From Vulcanimicrobiota bacterium (lineage in GTDB: Bacteria; Vulcanimicrobiota; Xenobia; Xenobiales; JADMJV01): a stretch of 51,720 nucleotides of DNA. This document shows, piece after piece, positions 43,053 through 51,510 of the stretch. Where the stretch lies: the NCBI GenBank assembly GCA_017307785.1, contig JAFKGI010000050.1, positions 1 to 51,720 on the forward strand, in the 5' to 3' direction. Below the pieces are notes generated by a model, which saw only the letters and a program-made list of their open reading frames with translations, was not told the DNA's origin and searched no databases. Each line of letters begins with the position of its first letter. Position 1 is the first letter of the stretch. A program made the translations under genes and the position numbers.

Positions 43053-43337
43053 ATGCAACTGGATGAAGAGTTTTTCTTGATGAACCCTGTCTTCGAAGAT
43101 GAAGAAGAAGAAGAAGAGGACGAAGACGAAGACGACTGGGACGACGACGACTGGGACGAGGATGAGGAAGAAGACGCCGACGACGACGAGGAAGACGACG
43201 ACGACGAGGAAGAAGACGACGACTACGAAGACGACGACGACGACGATTGGGATGACGACGACGACGCCGAAGACGACGACGAAGACGATGATGACGACGA
43301 CGACGACGACGACTTTGAAGACGAAGAGGAAGACTAA
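43053..43337 (+). CDS. Hyperacidic Asp/Glu protein
   Basis: A 94-residue protein in which 76 residues are Asp or Glu. After a 14-residue head, only three Trp, two Ala, one Tyr and one Phe interrupt the acidic run, the aromatics mostly as DDWDDDD-like units. It has a good ribosome site (GGAAGGAG) nine bases before the ATG, and uses both Asp and Glu codons rather than one repeated triplet. The antisense frame is an Arg-rich shadow. It would be disordered and could bind Ca2+, basic proteins or mimic DNA. Its last four bases overlap the convergent kinase gene. Confidence 0.65.
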   Translation: MQLDEEFFLMNPVFEDEEEEEEDEDEDDWDDDDWDEDEEEDADDDEEDDDDEEEDDDYEDDDDDDWDDDDDAEDDDEDDDDDDDDDDFEDEEED

Positions 43338-45283
43338 CCCTCTGGTTCGTCTCCATCCCTGACCTCGAGCTGCCCCTCCCTGACCGAGCCTTCGGGCTCG
43401 GCGGGGCAGAGGGGCAGGGTGAACGAAAAAGTGGCCCCACAGCCGGGCGCACTCCGCACAGCAATCACGCCTCCATGCCCCTCGACGACTTTCCGAGCAA
43501 TGTAGAGGCCCACTCCGACCCCGTAATGGGTCCGCTGATTGCCTGTATCCAACCGATGGTACATTTCAAAGATCTTACTTTGTTGATCTGTGGGAATCCC
43601 CACACCCTCGTCTCTCACCCAGACGACCACCTGGCCCCCTTCGCGGCGGCAACCTAACTCGACCAATCCACCGGGCAACGAATACTTCTGCGCATTCGAA
43701 AGCAAATGTTCGAGTACGGAATGAATTCTTTCCGGGTCGCACCGCGCCCAACATTCCTCGGAACAAACGACCGCCTGAGCGACTTTGGGGTTGGGAAACT
43801 CCTCAAGACACTCTCGCAGGAGGGCACCCACGTCCACCGGACGAGGACGAATCTCCAGATCTTGAGAGCGCATTTTCGCCGCTTCCAACAGCTCTTGAAT
43901 GAGCCGCTGAAGCTGGTCGGCCTGGCCGTTCACCACGCTCACGATGCTCTGAATCTTGTCCATGTCGAACGTGCGCGCCTTGCGATGCATGAGGGTCTGC
44001 AGGTAACCCTTCATACTGGTGAGAGGCGTGCGTAATTCGTGCGATAGGGTGGCCGTGAAATCACTGCGTAAATTATCCAATTCACGCTGTTTGGTGATGT
44101 CGCGCAGCACCACGGTGATTCCCAGACCACTGGACACAGCCAGTCGGCTGGAGGCCAGGTAGTTGATCGCCAGGACATCGAGGGGCGACTGGTCTGGGCG
44201 CTTGATATGAATCTCGAAGGAGGGAGAAGGCCTGGACCAGCTGTGTTCCAACAATTGCTCCAGCGGCTGCCCCTGAATTTTTTCGGCCTTCAGGCCCAGA
44301 ATGCGACAGGCGGCGGCGTTGCAACTGAGGACCCTGCCTGACCGGTCCGCCAGCAGGACGCCGTCCTCCAGGCTCTCGATGACGCTCCCGTGCATGCGCA
44401 TGCGCGAGAAGAGCTCGTGGTAGAGAGTCCAGCTGGCCCAGGAAATCGACAGCAGAGGCGCGATGCCGAGCAATCGCTCGCGCATATCCTCGAGCCGGTC
44501 GGCCGCCGGGTCCAACCAGACCTCCAGGACCAGCAAGACCGGGGTGGGCAGGTCGGAGGAGGCCTCATAACCGGCTTCTACTTTGACAAAAAAATGGTGT
44601 TCGCCCTGAGCATTGGTCTCAATCCAACAGGGCGCCAGGCCGGCAAAAGCACGCCGCCGCTGTTCCGGCGCGCTGTCGCCGGCACTCCAGACAAATTCTT
44701 CTCCATCCTGGATCCAGAGAGAGAGCGCTTTCGGATGGACGGACTCGAGCGCTTTGCGCAGACTGTCCGCCCAACCCTCCAGATCGACTTCACTGAGGCC
44801 TTCCTGGGCCAGCAGTTGCAGCAGCCGTCGCTGGACGTCCACGCGTTGCACGGCCGCCTCGTAAGTGGCAGCCGCCATCTCTTTTTCGCGCAAGCTGGCC
44901 TGCAGCACCGTCAAATGTTCGGCCAGGCCCGAGAACTCGTTGGGTAACGCGGCCGCCTGACCGCCACGTAAGACCTCGAGAGCCTTGGATAAGAGCAAAG
45001 CACGCCGCCAACCCCACCACAGTGAGACCACCCAACAGGCCGGAATGGCGGCCATGAACGCGTGGGTAACATCGGTCACCCAGGCCGGGTGGGCGGCGCT
45101 CTCTTCCACATAGCCCATCCAAAACAAAGATGCCAGGGTACACACGAACGGAAAGAAAGCGGCACGCACCAACAACAATTGCAATCCACGCACTGTGGAA
45201 CGTCGATAGACCGAGGGACTCAAGGCGGACAAGGATTCGACAAAGCCTCCCCCGCCCCCCTGGGCACGAATAACTTTGGACAT
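43334..45283 (-). CDS. Membrane PAS-domain sensor histidine kinase
   Basis: A 649-residue kinase. Two membrane helices are at about 33-59 and 70-92. A helical linker and a GAF-like region (about 150-270) follow, then a PAS domain (about 295-400: VIESLEDGVLLADRSGRVLSCN). The HisKA phosphoacceptor is His415 in SHELRTP. The ATP domain has HLLSNAQKYS, DEGVGIP and GVGVGLYIARKVVEGHGG. No receiver gene is adjacent; the nearest stand-alone receiver is at 50763. The signal is unknown. The ATG at 45283 is divergent from the SpoVG-like gene. Confidence 0.88.
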   Translation of the reverse strand: MSKVIRAQGGGGGFVESLSALSPSVYRRSTVRGLQLLLVRAAFFPFVCTLASLFWMGYVEESAAHPAWVTDVTHAFMAAIPACWVVSLWWGWRRALLLSKALEVLRGGQAAALPNEFSGLAEHLTVLQASLREKEMAAATYEAAVQRVDVQRRLLQLLAQEGLSEVDLEGWADSLRKALESVHPKALSLWIQDGEEFVWSAGDSAPEQRRRAFAGLAPCWIETNAQGEHHFFVKVEAGYEASSDLPTPVLLVLEVWLDPAADRLEDMRERLLGIAPLLSISWASWTLYHELFSRMRMHGSVIESLEDGVLLADRSGRVLSCNAAACRILGLKAEKIQGQPLEQLLEHSWSRPSPSFEIHIKRPDQSPLDVLAINYLASSRLAVSSGLGITVVLRDITKQRELDNLRSDFTATLSHELRTPLTSMKGYLQTLMHRKARTFDMDKIQSIVSVVNGQADQLQRLIQELLEAAKMRSQDLEIRPRPVDVGALLRECLEEFPNPKVAQAVVCSEECWARCDPERIHSVLEHLLSNAQKYSLPGGLVELGCRREGGQVVVWVRDEGVGIPTDQQSKIFEMYHRLDTGNQRTHYGVGVGLYIARKVVEGHGGVIAVRSAPGCGATFSFTLPLCPAEPEGSVREGQLEVRDGDEPEG

Positions 45284-45378
45284 GGTCTGGACATGGCCAG
45301 TTCAACACCTTCGATTGCTTACGTGATTAGATGCCTCCGAGGCGAAATACTCGCCCTCATTTTTAGGAGGTAGTAACC

Positions 45379-45615
45379 ATGGTTTCCATCCGAAAACTGG
45401 AAAAAATTGACGGGCATCCCTGGGTGCGGGCCGTCGCGGAGGTGGACTGGCACGGTGTCCGTCTTCGCGGCATCCGACTCGAGCAACACGCCGAGGGCTG
45501 GCGGATCTCCCCGCCAGGGCGCCGGATCCAGGGCATGTGGCAGAACCTGTTCAGCATCCACGATCGCCGGCTCGAACAGCAATTGCTGGAATCTCTGAGG
45601 TTGCGCCATGGATGA
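45379..45615 (+). CDS. SpoVG-like small protein
   Basis: A 78-residue protein resembling SpoVG/septation-regulator proteins: an opening beta-strand with basic residues, then VRAVAEVDWHGVRLRGIRLEQHAEGWRISPPGRR, corresponding to the family's strand-strand-strand core and Pro-containing P-R turn. Similarity is by pattern only. SpoVG proteins bind nucleic acid. A strong AGGAGG site lies eight bases before the ATG. It overlaps the dprA start by eight bases, so the two are translated together. Confidence 0.55.
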   Translation: MVSIRKLEKIDGHPWVRAVAEVDWHGVRLRGIRLEQHAEGWRISPPGRRIQGMWQNLFSIHDRRLEQQLLESLRLRHG

Positions 45616-46597
45616 GGAAGACCAGGCTCTGCTCTGGTTGAGCTTGTGCCGCAAACTCTCGTATTCCGCCCGTCAGGCCCTGGTAAAGGCCCAGGGGAGC
45701 GCCATTCAGGCTCGCCTCTTCATGCAGGCCCATGGTCATCCCGGCCCCCGATTCGACCTGGTGGAACGGGCCAGGCAAACCACCTGGATGACGCGCCGCA
45801 GCCCCAACTATCCCAACCGACTGCGACATTTGAGTGAACCGCCGGACGTGCTCTACTATCGAGGCGATCCGGCTCGCTGGCAACAGGTGGAAACGGCCGT
45901 CACTATCGTCGGAACCAGACGCCCCAGTTCGGACGGTCGGCATCTGGCCGGTCGCTTCGCCCACTGCCTGGCTCAGAGTGGAATCAGCATCATCAGCGGC
46001 TTCGCGCGAGGAATCGATACCGCGGCTCATCGTTCTTCCTTGCATACCGGCAGCCCACCGATGGCCGTCCTGGCCTGCGGAATCGACTACTGCTATCCGG
46101 CCGAAAATCAGGAACTGTTCCGCTCGATTGCGGACCAGGGCCTGGTGTTGACCGAGTATCCTCCCGGACAACCGCCGTTGCCCCACCATTTTCCGGAAAG
46201 GAATCGGTTGCTGGCAGCTTTGGCGTCGGCCGTGCTGCTGGTGGAAGCACCAGCTCGCAGCGGCGCCCTGCTCACGGTGGAGCATGCCCTGAACCTGGGT
46301 CGACTGGTGTTCGTGCTACCGGGCCCGGTGGACCACGTCAACTACCAGGGCAATCTGATCCGGCTCAAGGAAGGAGCGACTCTCATCACCAGTCCGCGAG
46401 ACTTGCTCGAGCAGCTACCCGGGCGGACGGTCCAAGCCGGGGACTGTGGTGAAAGTCCGGCTCACGCGGACGTCTGGGCGCAACGCTGGGGAATGCGTCT
46501 GGTAGCGACCCTCATCAAGCTCAGCGAGCATGAACGGAGTGGAACCATGCGCCAGGATGCTCACGGACGTTTTGGCTGGGCCTTGGCGACCGGGTAG
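45608..46597 (+). CDS. dprA: DNA-processing protein DprA
   Basis: A 329-residue DprA/Smf protein, which protects incoming single-stranded DNA and loads RecA during natural transformation. An N-terminal helical region (1-60) is followed by the Rossmann-like core: VGTRRPSSDGRHLAGRFA, SGFARGIDTAAHRSSL, CGIDYCYPAENQEL, FPERNRLLAALASAVLLVEA and RSGALLTVEHALNLGR. The C-terminal winged helix is short or divergent. The only visible neighbour in its unit is the SpoVG-like gene. The last 37 bases overlap the convergent membrane-protein gene. Confidence 0.93.
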   Translation: MDEEDQALLWLSLCRKLSYSARQALVKAQGSAIQARLFMQAHGHPGPRFDLVERARQTTWMTRRSPNYPNRLRHLSEPPDVLYYRGDPARWQQVETAVTIVGTRRPSSDGRHLAGRFAHCLAQSGISIISGFARGIDTAAHRSSLHTGSPPMAVLACGIDYCYPAENQELFRSIADQGLVLTEYPPGQPPLPHHFPERNRLLAALASAVLLVEAPARSGALLTVEHALNLGRLVFVLPGPVDHVNYQGNLIRLKEGATLITSPRDLLEQLPGRTVQAGDCGESPAHADVWAQRWGMRLVATLIKLSEHERSGTMRQDAHGRFGWALATG

Positions 46598-48924
46598 GCT
46601 TTGGCGTCGAAAGGGAGGTGCTCCAAAGCAAAAATATGCTTGATGGCATCGACAACTTCTTCCACGGGCATCTTTTTGTAGAGAGCCAGCACCTCCCGAT
46701 GAGCCTCAGGCAGGCGGTTGAGATTGACCAGCGAGACGATTCGTCCCAGACGGGCGTTGGGCTCATCCGGGTTGAGCTTGAGAATTTGATCATAGTAGCT
46801 CAAGGCCAACTCCGGATGGTTCCGGTCCGTGCCGTCCGCCAGCAACATGTAAACCTCACTGAGCTGACGCACGATGTCGTTGCTGCGGAAGTCAAACATG
46901 ACCCCCAGGGAGTCCGCTGGAAAGCGCTGAGCGCAGGCCAGAAGGATGCGTTCCCGCTGAGAGCGCTGTTCGGGAGCCGTCTGGAGCTCGGCCAGGTTGA
47001 CATAGAAAGACGGGTAGTTCACCGGATCGCACTCCAGAGCTTTCTGCAGGGCGAATTGCGCTTTCTCGGTCTGCTTGTTGCTGACCAGGGCCTTGTGCAG
47101 CAGATCCCAATGCACGGCTCGATGAGAGTCGAGCGAGACAGCGCGCTCGGCGATACGCAGGAACTCCGCCGGAGTTTTCTTCTCCAGCTTCAAGGCCAGG
47201 GCGGCCGAATAGGCCAGGCCATAATGATGATAATAAGCTCCCTGGAACGGGTTCAGCTCGATGCTGATCTTGTCTTCCTGCAGAGCCAGGGCGACTTCAC
47301 TGCGTCGCATCAAACTTTCGGCTCTCTCGCTGTGGGCCTGGGCCATTCCGAAAGCCATATCAAAGGCTGCTCCGATACCCAGAGTGGCCAGCATGAAATA
47401 GGTCAGGATCACCTGAGGACGCAAGGTCCACGGGCTAATTTCCTCGTCCGCCGGAGGCGCTGCCGGGGGCGGGACCTCGGGCCAGCAATAGGCCAGGCTG
47501 ACTCCCAGCCAGGTAGCCCAGAGTGCCGGTAACGAAGGAAACAACCACTGAACATCCACAGCCATGCAGAGCGCCAGGATGACGGCCGAAGTGGCCGCAT
47601 CGAGCAGAGGCGGATTGGGATCGACGGGAGGGGCCGGGTCCGGGCGCCGCTCTCCCCGCAGCTTCCCACCTACCGCTCCCAGCCATTGAGCTCCCAGCAC
47701 CACCACCAGCAAGGTCCCGGGGAAGCCCAGCTCCGCGAAGCAGCTCAAGCAGGCAGAGTGGCAAAACTTGGAAAACCAGCGGACGTCCGACTGATAGCCC
47801 GGGTAGTAGCGATGGAACCCCCTCGGCCCCACCCCCAACCAGGGACGATGCACACCCATCAGAATGGCGGCTCGCCAGAACTCCTTGCGGGAAGTAAGGC
47901 TGGAATCACTGCCCTTCTGCAGATCGGCGCTGCGCTTGGTGATTCCATTGAAGGCATTGTCTTTCTTCTTGGCCACGTCGAGTTGAGCCTGATACGAGCC
48001 GAGGCAAAGCAGACACAAAACGGCGACACCCCAAATCGGCAACCCCGAACGATAGGCCAGGACAGACAGCAGCAAGAGCAAGGCAAGAAGCGCCCACGAG
48101 TTGGAGATGGCCAGCCAGCAGCAGGCCAGTACTACCCCACAGGTCACGAGAGAACCCAGCAGAGCCACTCCCAAGGAATGCCCACGACGCAAGCTTCCTC
48201 CCAGCCACCAACGTCCGGCCAGCACCAGCAGACCGACCAACATGGCGGCCCGAGTGCCGGTCAGCACAAAGGCCAGATAGATGGGGACCATGGCCAGAAG
48301 GCCGAGAAGTTGCAAACGAGGACGACCCCGGGCACCGACATACTGGTTCAGCACCCAGGGCAGGGCGGCGGCCAGGAAAGCGGCCGTCACATTCGGCTGA
48401 AAGAAAGTGCCGTTCAGCCGGCCATCATCGTTCGCGTAGAGCTCGACGGAGAAAAACCGGTCCAGGGAGGCCAGAGCGACGAGCAGAGCCGCCAGGCTCG
48501 ATGCTGCCCCCACACTCCAGCGCGGTCGCAGGTGAAAGGCCACCAATACGATCAGGTTGAGCAAAGCGGTATCGGCAACCGTGAGCAGGGCCTCGAAAGG
48601 ATGGGAACTCAGATAGGCGGAGCAGGCCGCCAGCGCGATGAAGAGCCAGGAGCAACGCCACATCCAGCGGCCCTGAGGCGGCACCGGCAGACCCAGCAGC
48701 ACCGCCACACCCCCCAGAGCCAGCAGGGCAAAACGGAACAAGAAGCTGTTTTCGCCTAGTTGAAAGCCAGAATCGATCTGACCGAGCAGGGCGAAAATGG
48801 GCGGCACGCCCACAGGATCGCTGAAGGCCCAGACACCCATCGCGGCCAGTCCGGGAGCCAGAACGATAGCCAGAAACAGGAAGCGCAGCAGGTTGACCAG
48901 CACCCGGTCAAAGAAAAAGTCCAC
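46561..48924 (-). CDS. O-antigen-ligase/polymerase-like membrane protein with TPR tail
   Basis: A 787-residue protein. About eleven membrane helices span 10-500. The large loop after the middle helices holds a Wzy/WaaL-type motif: SLTSRKEFWRAAILMGVHRPWLGVGPRGFHRYYP. The soluble C-terminal part (about 545-770) carries TPR units for protein binding. Such proteins polymerise or ligate surface polysaccharide or glycosylate pilins. No sugar-biosynthesis genes are adjacent; the only glycosyltransferase in the window is at 31267. The GTG start at 48924 has a short AAGG site. Its 3' end overlaps dprA by 37 bases. Confidence 0.8.
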   Translation of the reverse strand: MDFFFDRVLVNLLRFLFLAIVLAPGLAAMGVWAFSDPVGVPPIFALLGQIDSGFQLGENSFLFRFALLALGGVAVLLGLPVPPQGRWMWRCSWLFIALAACSAYLSSHPFEALLTVADTALLNLIVLVAFHLRPRWSVGAASSLAALLVALASLDRFFSVELYANDDGRLNGTFFQPNVTAAFLAAALPWVLNQYVGARGRPRLQLLGLLAMVPIYLAFVLTGTRAAMLVGLLVLAGRWWLGGSLRRGHSLGVALLGSLVTCGVVLACCWLAISNSWALLALLLLLSVLAYRSGLPIWGVAVLCLLCLGSYQAQLDVAKKKDNAFNGITKRSADLQKGSDSSLTSRKEFWRAAILMGVHRPWLGVGPRGFHRYYPGYQSDVRWFSKFCHSACLSCFAELGFPGTLLVVVLGAQWLGAVGGKLRGERRPDPAPPVDPNPPLLDAATSAVILALCMAVDVQWLFPSLPALWATWLGVSLAYCWPEVPPPAAPPADEEISPWTLRPQVILTYFMLATLGIGAAFDMAFGMAQAHSERAESLMRRSEVALALQEDKISIELNPFQGAYYHHYGLAYSAALALKLEKKTPAEFLRIAERAVSLDSHRAVHWDLLHKALVSNKQTEKAQFALQKALECDPVNYPSFYVNLAELQTAPEQRSQRERILLACAQRFPADSLGVMFDFRSNDIVRQLSEVYMLLADGTDRNHPELALSYYDQILKLNPDEPNARLGRIVSLVNLNRLPEAHREVLALYKKMPVEEVVDAIKHIFALEHLPFDAKAYPVAKAQPKRP

Positions 48925-49021
48925 CCAACCTTGGGCAGAAACGACCGGATTGGGCGCAACGGGGGTGCCTCCAGGCGCGTTAGCGCTGGTCAGGCCAGGC
49001 TCAAGGCCCGCTTCCGGGGAA

Positions 49022-50737
49022 TCAGGCGGGACAGGCAGGCTGCAAAACCTGTTCGAAGTTGGGGCGCACGCGGTCCATTGTGTATCGCAGCGCGCCGAAA
49101 TTGGCTCCGGTCTGTCCGATCGTCACCAGGTAGTGGTAAGAGTCCACAGACTGGATGACCACGATGCCGCCTGCGCACTCCAGCACCCAATACTGAGGTG
49201 CATTGGCGAAGGCCTCGAGGAAGGCGACCGTCTCGATAATGAACTCCGAAAGCCGCTCCTTACCAATCGCATCCTTGACCTGTTCGGCCACGGCATAGCC
49301 TTCGCGGTTCAAAAGGAAAACAGAGGAGACGCTGCGGGTCTTGGCCAGCGTCTGGATCAAGCCGTCCAGACTGGCCAGCAGGGGGGCATAGAGACTGGGG
49401 AAGTCTCTCTCCTCCACGACCGCTTCCACGGTCGGTTCAACCACGGGCTCAACGGCGACCTCGGGCTCCGGTTCTACCACCACGTCGACGGGCGCGACTT
49501 CAACTGCATCCAACACAGAAGAGCCGGTATCTTCCGCGGGGGGGTCCAGATCGTCGCCCAGCCCGGAATCATAGCCCCCGCCCGATGAAGTGTCGACAGC
49601 GGCGGGCGGGAACTCGGGTTCGACAGCGTGTCCATCATCCCATAGAGGCGGATCCGCCACCTCCGGAGGCAAGTTGCCTTCCATCACGGGGGTAATATCC
49701 AGAGTCAGGTCGTGCAAATGCTCGCGGACGCCGCCCTCGACGGAATCGTGACTGGGCACCACCAGGGTGGGATGGTCATCCCAAAGGGCAGGCTCCACGA
49801 CGCGCGTGTGCTCTTCGACGAGCGGCTCCTCGACCGACTGACTTCCCAGCTCCAGATGCCGAGGCACCTCCTCCGGTTCGACGTAGACTTCTTCGACGAC
49901 CGCCGCCTCCGGAACTTCAGCAGAATCCAGGCTCCCCACGCTCTCGACGCTCTCGACGGCCTCGACGGCCTCGACGGGATGCGTATCGGTAAAGTCTTCG
50001 TAGCCTCCGGTCTCGGTGTCGGGGTACTCGGAAACCCCTTCGAGCGGCTCCACCAGGGTGACTTCAACCACGGGTTGCTCGGTGACGACCTCCACCGCCG
50101 GGTTCTCCGCGGCTCGCTGGCGCTCTCTCTCGATCTGACGTTGCCGATCCAGATCCGCCAGGTAGGCTTTGCGGGCATCTTCCAGCACGGTGAGTTGGGA
50201 CAAAACCTCTTCGCAGTAGCTCAAGCGCTTCCGCGTTTCAAAGATGTAGTAACCAAAGGTGGGGTCGCCGGCGTTGGCATCCTGAATCGCCACCAACTCC
50301 TGACCCTCTCGCAAAACCAGCGAGCGGGCGATGCTCAGGCGAACTCTTGCCAGTGCCAGCTCATCGTTGCCACAACCGGCCAGAAGAATCTCCTCGATGT
50401 CCTGAGGAAGAGTCGTCGAGGCCGAAAGCTCGCGAGCGAAGACGTGAGCCTCTGGATATCCCGGCTCCATCTCGAAAAGGACTCGCAGTTCGCTAATGGC
50501 CTCCTGATAGAGACCGTGGTGGCGGTACATCTGGGCCATGCAAAGGTGAGCTTCGGCTACGGACTCGTCCTTGAGCACCTTCTGGTAGGCCTCGAGAGCC
50601 TCGAGACGGAGACCCCGGCGAAAAGCAGTCTCCGCCAACGCCAACAGGCCGATGTGATTGTCCGGTGACTTCTCGCAAATGGAGCGCAGCTTTTCCAGCT
50701 TGAGCTCCAGAGTCGTCTTCTGTTCGGTGCCTCGCAT
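49022..50737 (-). CDS. TPR protein with C-terminal roadblock/LC7-like domain
   Basis: A 571-residue protein. Residues 1-115 are TPR repeats (LLALAETAFRRGLRLEALEAYQKVL and following). A helical stretch reaches about 220. A 230-residue acidic Val/Glu/Pro-rich linker, probably disordered, leads to a C-terminal roadblock/LC7-like domain (about 455-565: RSVSSVFLLNREGYAVAEQ, IVVIQSVDSYHYLVTIG). LC7 domains act on small GTPases in bacterial polarity and motility. It is the last gene of an operon with a receiver protein and a single LC7 protein. Confidence 0.8.
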   Translation of the reverse strand: MRGTEQKTTLELKLEKLRSICEKSPDNHIGLLALAETAFRRGLRLEALEAYQKVLKDESVAEAHLCMAQMYRHHGLYQEAISELRVLFEMEPGYPEAHVFARELSASTTLPQDIEEILLAGCGNDELALARVRLSIARSLVLREGQELVAIQDANAGDPTFGYYIFETRKRLSYCEEVLSQLTVLEDARKAYLADLDRQRQIERERQRAAENPAVEVVTEQPVVEVTLVEPLEGVSEYPDTETGGYEDFTDTHPVEAVEAVESVESVGSLDSAEVPEAAVVEEVYVEPEEVPRHLELGSQSVEEPLVEEHTRVVEPALWDDHPTLVVPSHDSVEGGVREHLHDLTLDITPVMEGNLPPEVADPPLWDDGHAVEPEFPPAAVDTSSGGGYDSGLGDDLDPPAEDTGSSVLDAVEVAPVDVVVEPEPEVAVEPVVEPTVEAVVEERDFPSLYAPLLASLDGLIQTLAKTRSVSSVFLLNREGYAVAEQVKDAIGKERLSEFIIETVAFLEAFANAPQYWVLECAGGIVVIQSVDSYHYLVTIGQTGANFGALRYTMDRVRPNFEQVLQPACPA

Positions 50738-50762
50738 GCGCGCGCATCCTCTCTCTGATGAG

Positions 50763-51152
50763 TTAGCCGGCGGGAGTGCCCTGGCGCTGTAAACATTCGT
50801 GGACGATGGCTAAAAGCCCTAGAGGACTGAAGGGCTTGGAAACTTGCGCGTCCGCTTCCGAATTGACCACCCTGGCCAGTTCTTCTTCACTGAGCTGGTG
50901 AGTCATCAAAACCACCGCGGCATCCCGGGTCGATGGCTCCTGCTTCAGGCGCGAGCAGAGTTGCACGGCGTCGCTGTCGGGCAGGGTCAAATCTAACAAA
51001 ATCAGGTCGGGGGGAGCATCTCGCGTCGCCTGCAGCGCCTGTTCCGCATCCTGGACGGTCATCAATTCGAAACCGAAGTCCTCGAGCACGACCTGTATCA
51101 CTTCGCAGGTTACCGGGTCATCTTCAATGACCAGAATACGCTTGGACTTCAT
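50763..51152 (-). CDS. Stand-alone response-regulator receiver
   Basis: A 129-residue CheY-like receiver. The acidic pair is Asp11-Asp12, the phosphoacceptor Asp54 (LLDLTLPD), the switch Thr84 and the conserved Lys106 (SKPF). There is no output domain, so it signals by protein contact. Its ATG overlaps the stop of the LC7 gene upstream (ATGA), and the TPR/LC7 gene follows 25 bases later. No kinase is adjacent; the orphan membrane kinase at 43334 is one possible partner. Confidence 0.92.
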   Translation of the reverse strand: MKSKRILVIEDDPVTCEVIQVVLEDFGFELMTVQDAEQALQATRDAPPDLILLDLTLPDSDAVQLCSRLKQEPSTRDAAVVLMTHQLSEEELARVVNSEADAQVSKPFSPLGLLAIVHECLQRQGTPAG

Positions 51153-51505
51153 GCCAGCATCGTCTCCACGGCCGACTTGGACTTGCGAATCTCCAGACGC
51201 AGACGGCCCAGGTTGGCGTTGGCTTTGGCCACTACCACCAGCACGCAGTCGTTGGCCAGTTGTTCCGCCGTGATCTGGCAGTCGGCGAACTCGATATACT
51301 GCTGGTGAAGAGGACTCTTGCCCAGTTCATCAACCAGTTGCGCTCCCAGTTGCACAGAACGCAAAACCAGCATTCCGATTGCGCCACTGTCGGGCTCGTC
51401 GTTAAAATACTCCTCGATCAGCAGGCCCTGATCGTCAAGAATGAGGGCACCGCGCACCAGATCGACGCGACAGAAATTCTCCAATATGCGCTTCAGGTCG
51501 GTCAT
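51149..51505 (-). CDS. Roadblock/LC7-domain protein
   Basis: A 118-residue single roadblock/LC7 domain, similar in size to MglB, the GTPase-activating partner of the polarity GTPase MglA. The pattern RGALILDDQGLLIEEYF, then a central helix GMLVLRSVQLGAQLVDELG and a final strand CVLVVVAKANANLGRLRLEIR helix is typical. It starts five bases after the partial gene at the window edge and overlaps the receiver gene downstream. No MglA-like GTPase is visible in the window. Confidence 0.85.
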   Translation of the reverse strand: MTDLKRILENFCRVDLVRGALILDDQGLLIEEYFNDEPDSGAIGMLVLRSVQLGAQLVDELGKSPLHQQYIEFADCQITAEQLANDCVLVVVAKANANLGRLRLEIRKSKSAVETMLA

Positions 51506-51510
51506 ATTAG

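Noticed and set aside
43021..43464. Arg-rich protein on the minus strand
   Set aside because: It is the antisense shadow of the acidic triplet run, with no ribosome site, and it overlaps the end of the kinase gene.
45341..45355. Terminator-like hairpin ahead of the SpoVG-like gene
   Set aside because: The stem is only 5 bp and the T-run merges with the ribosome site, so chance is likely.
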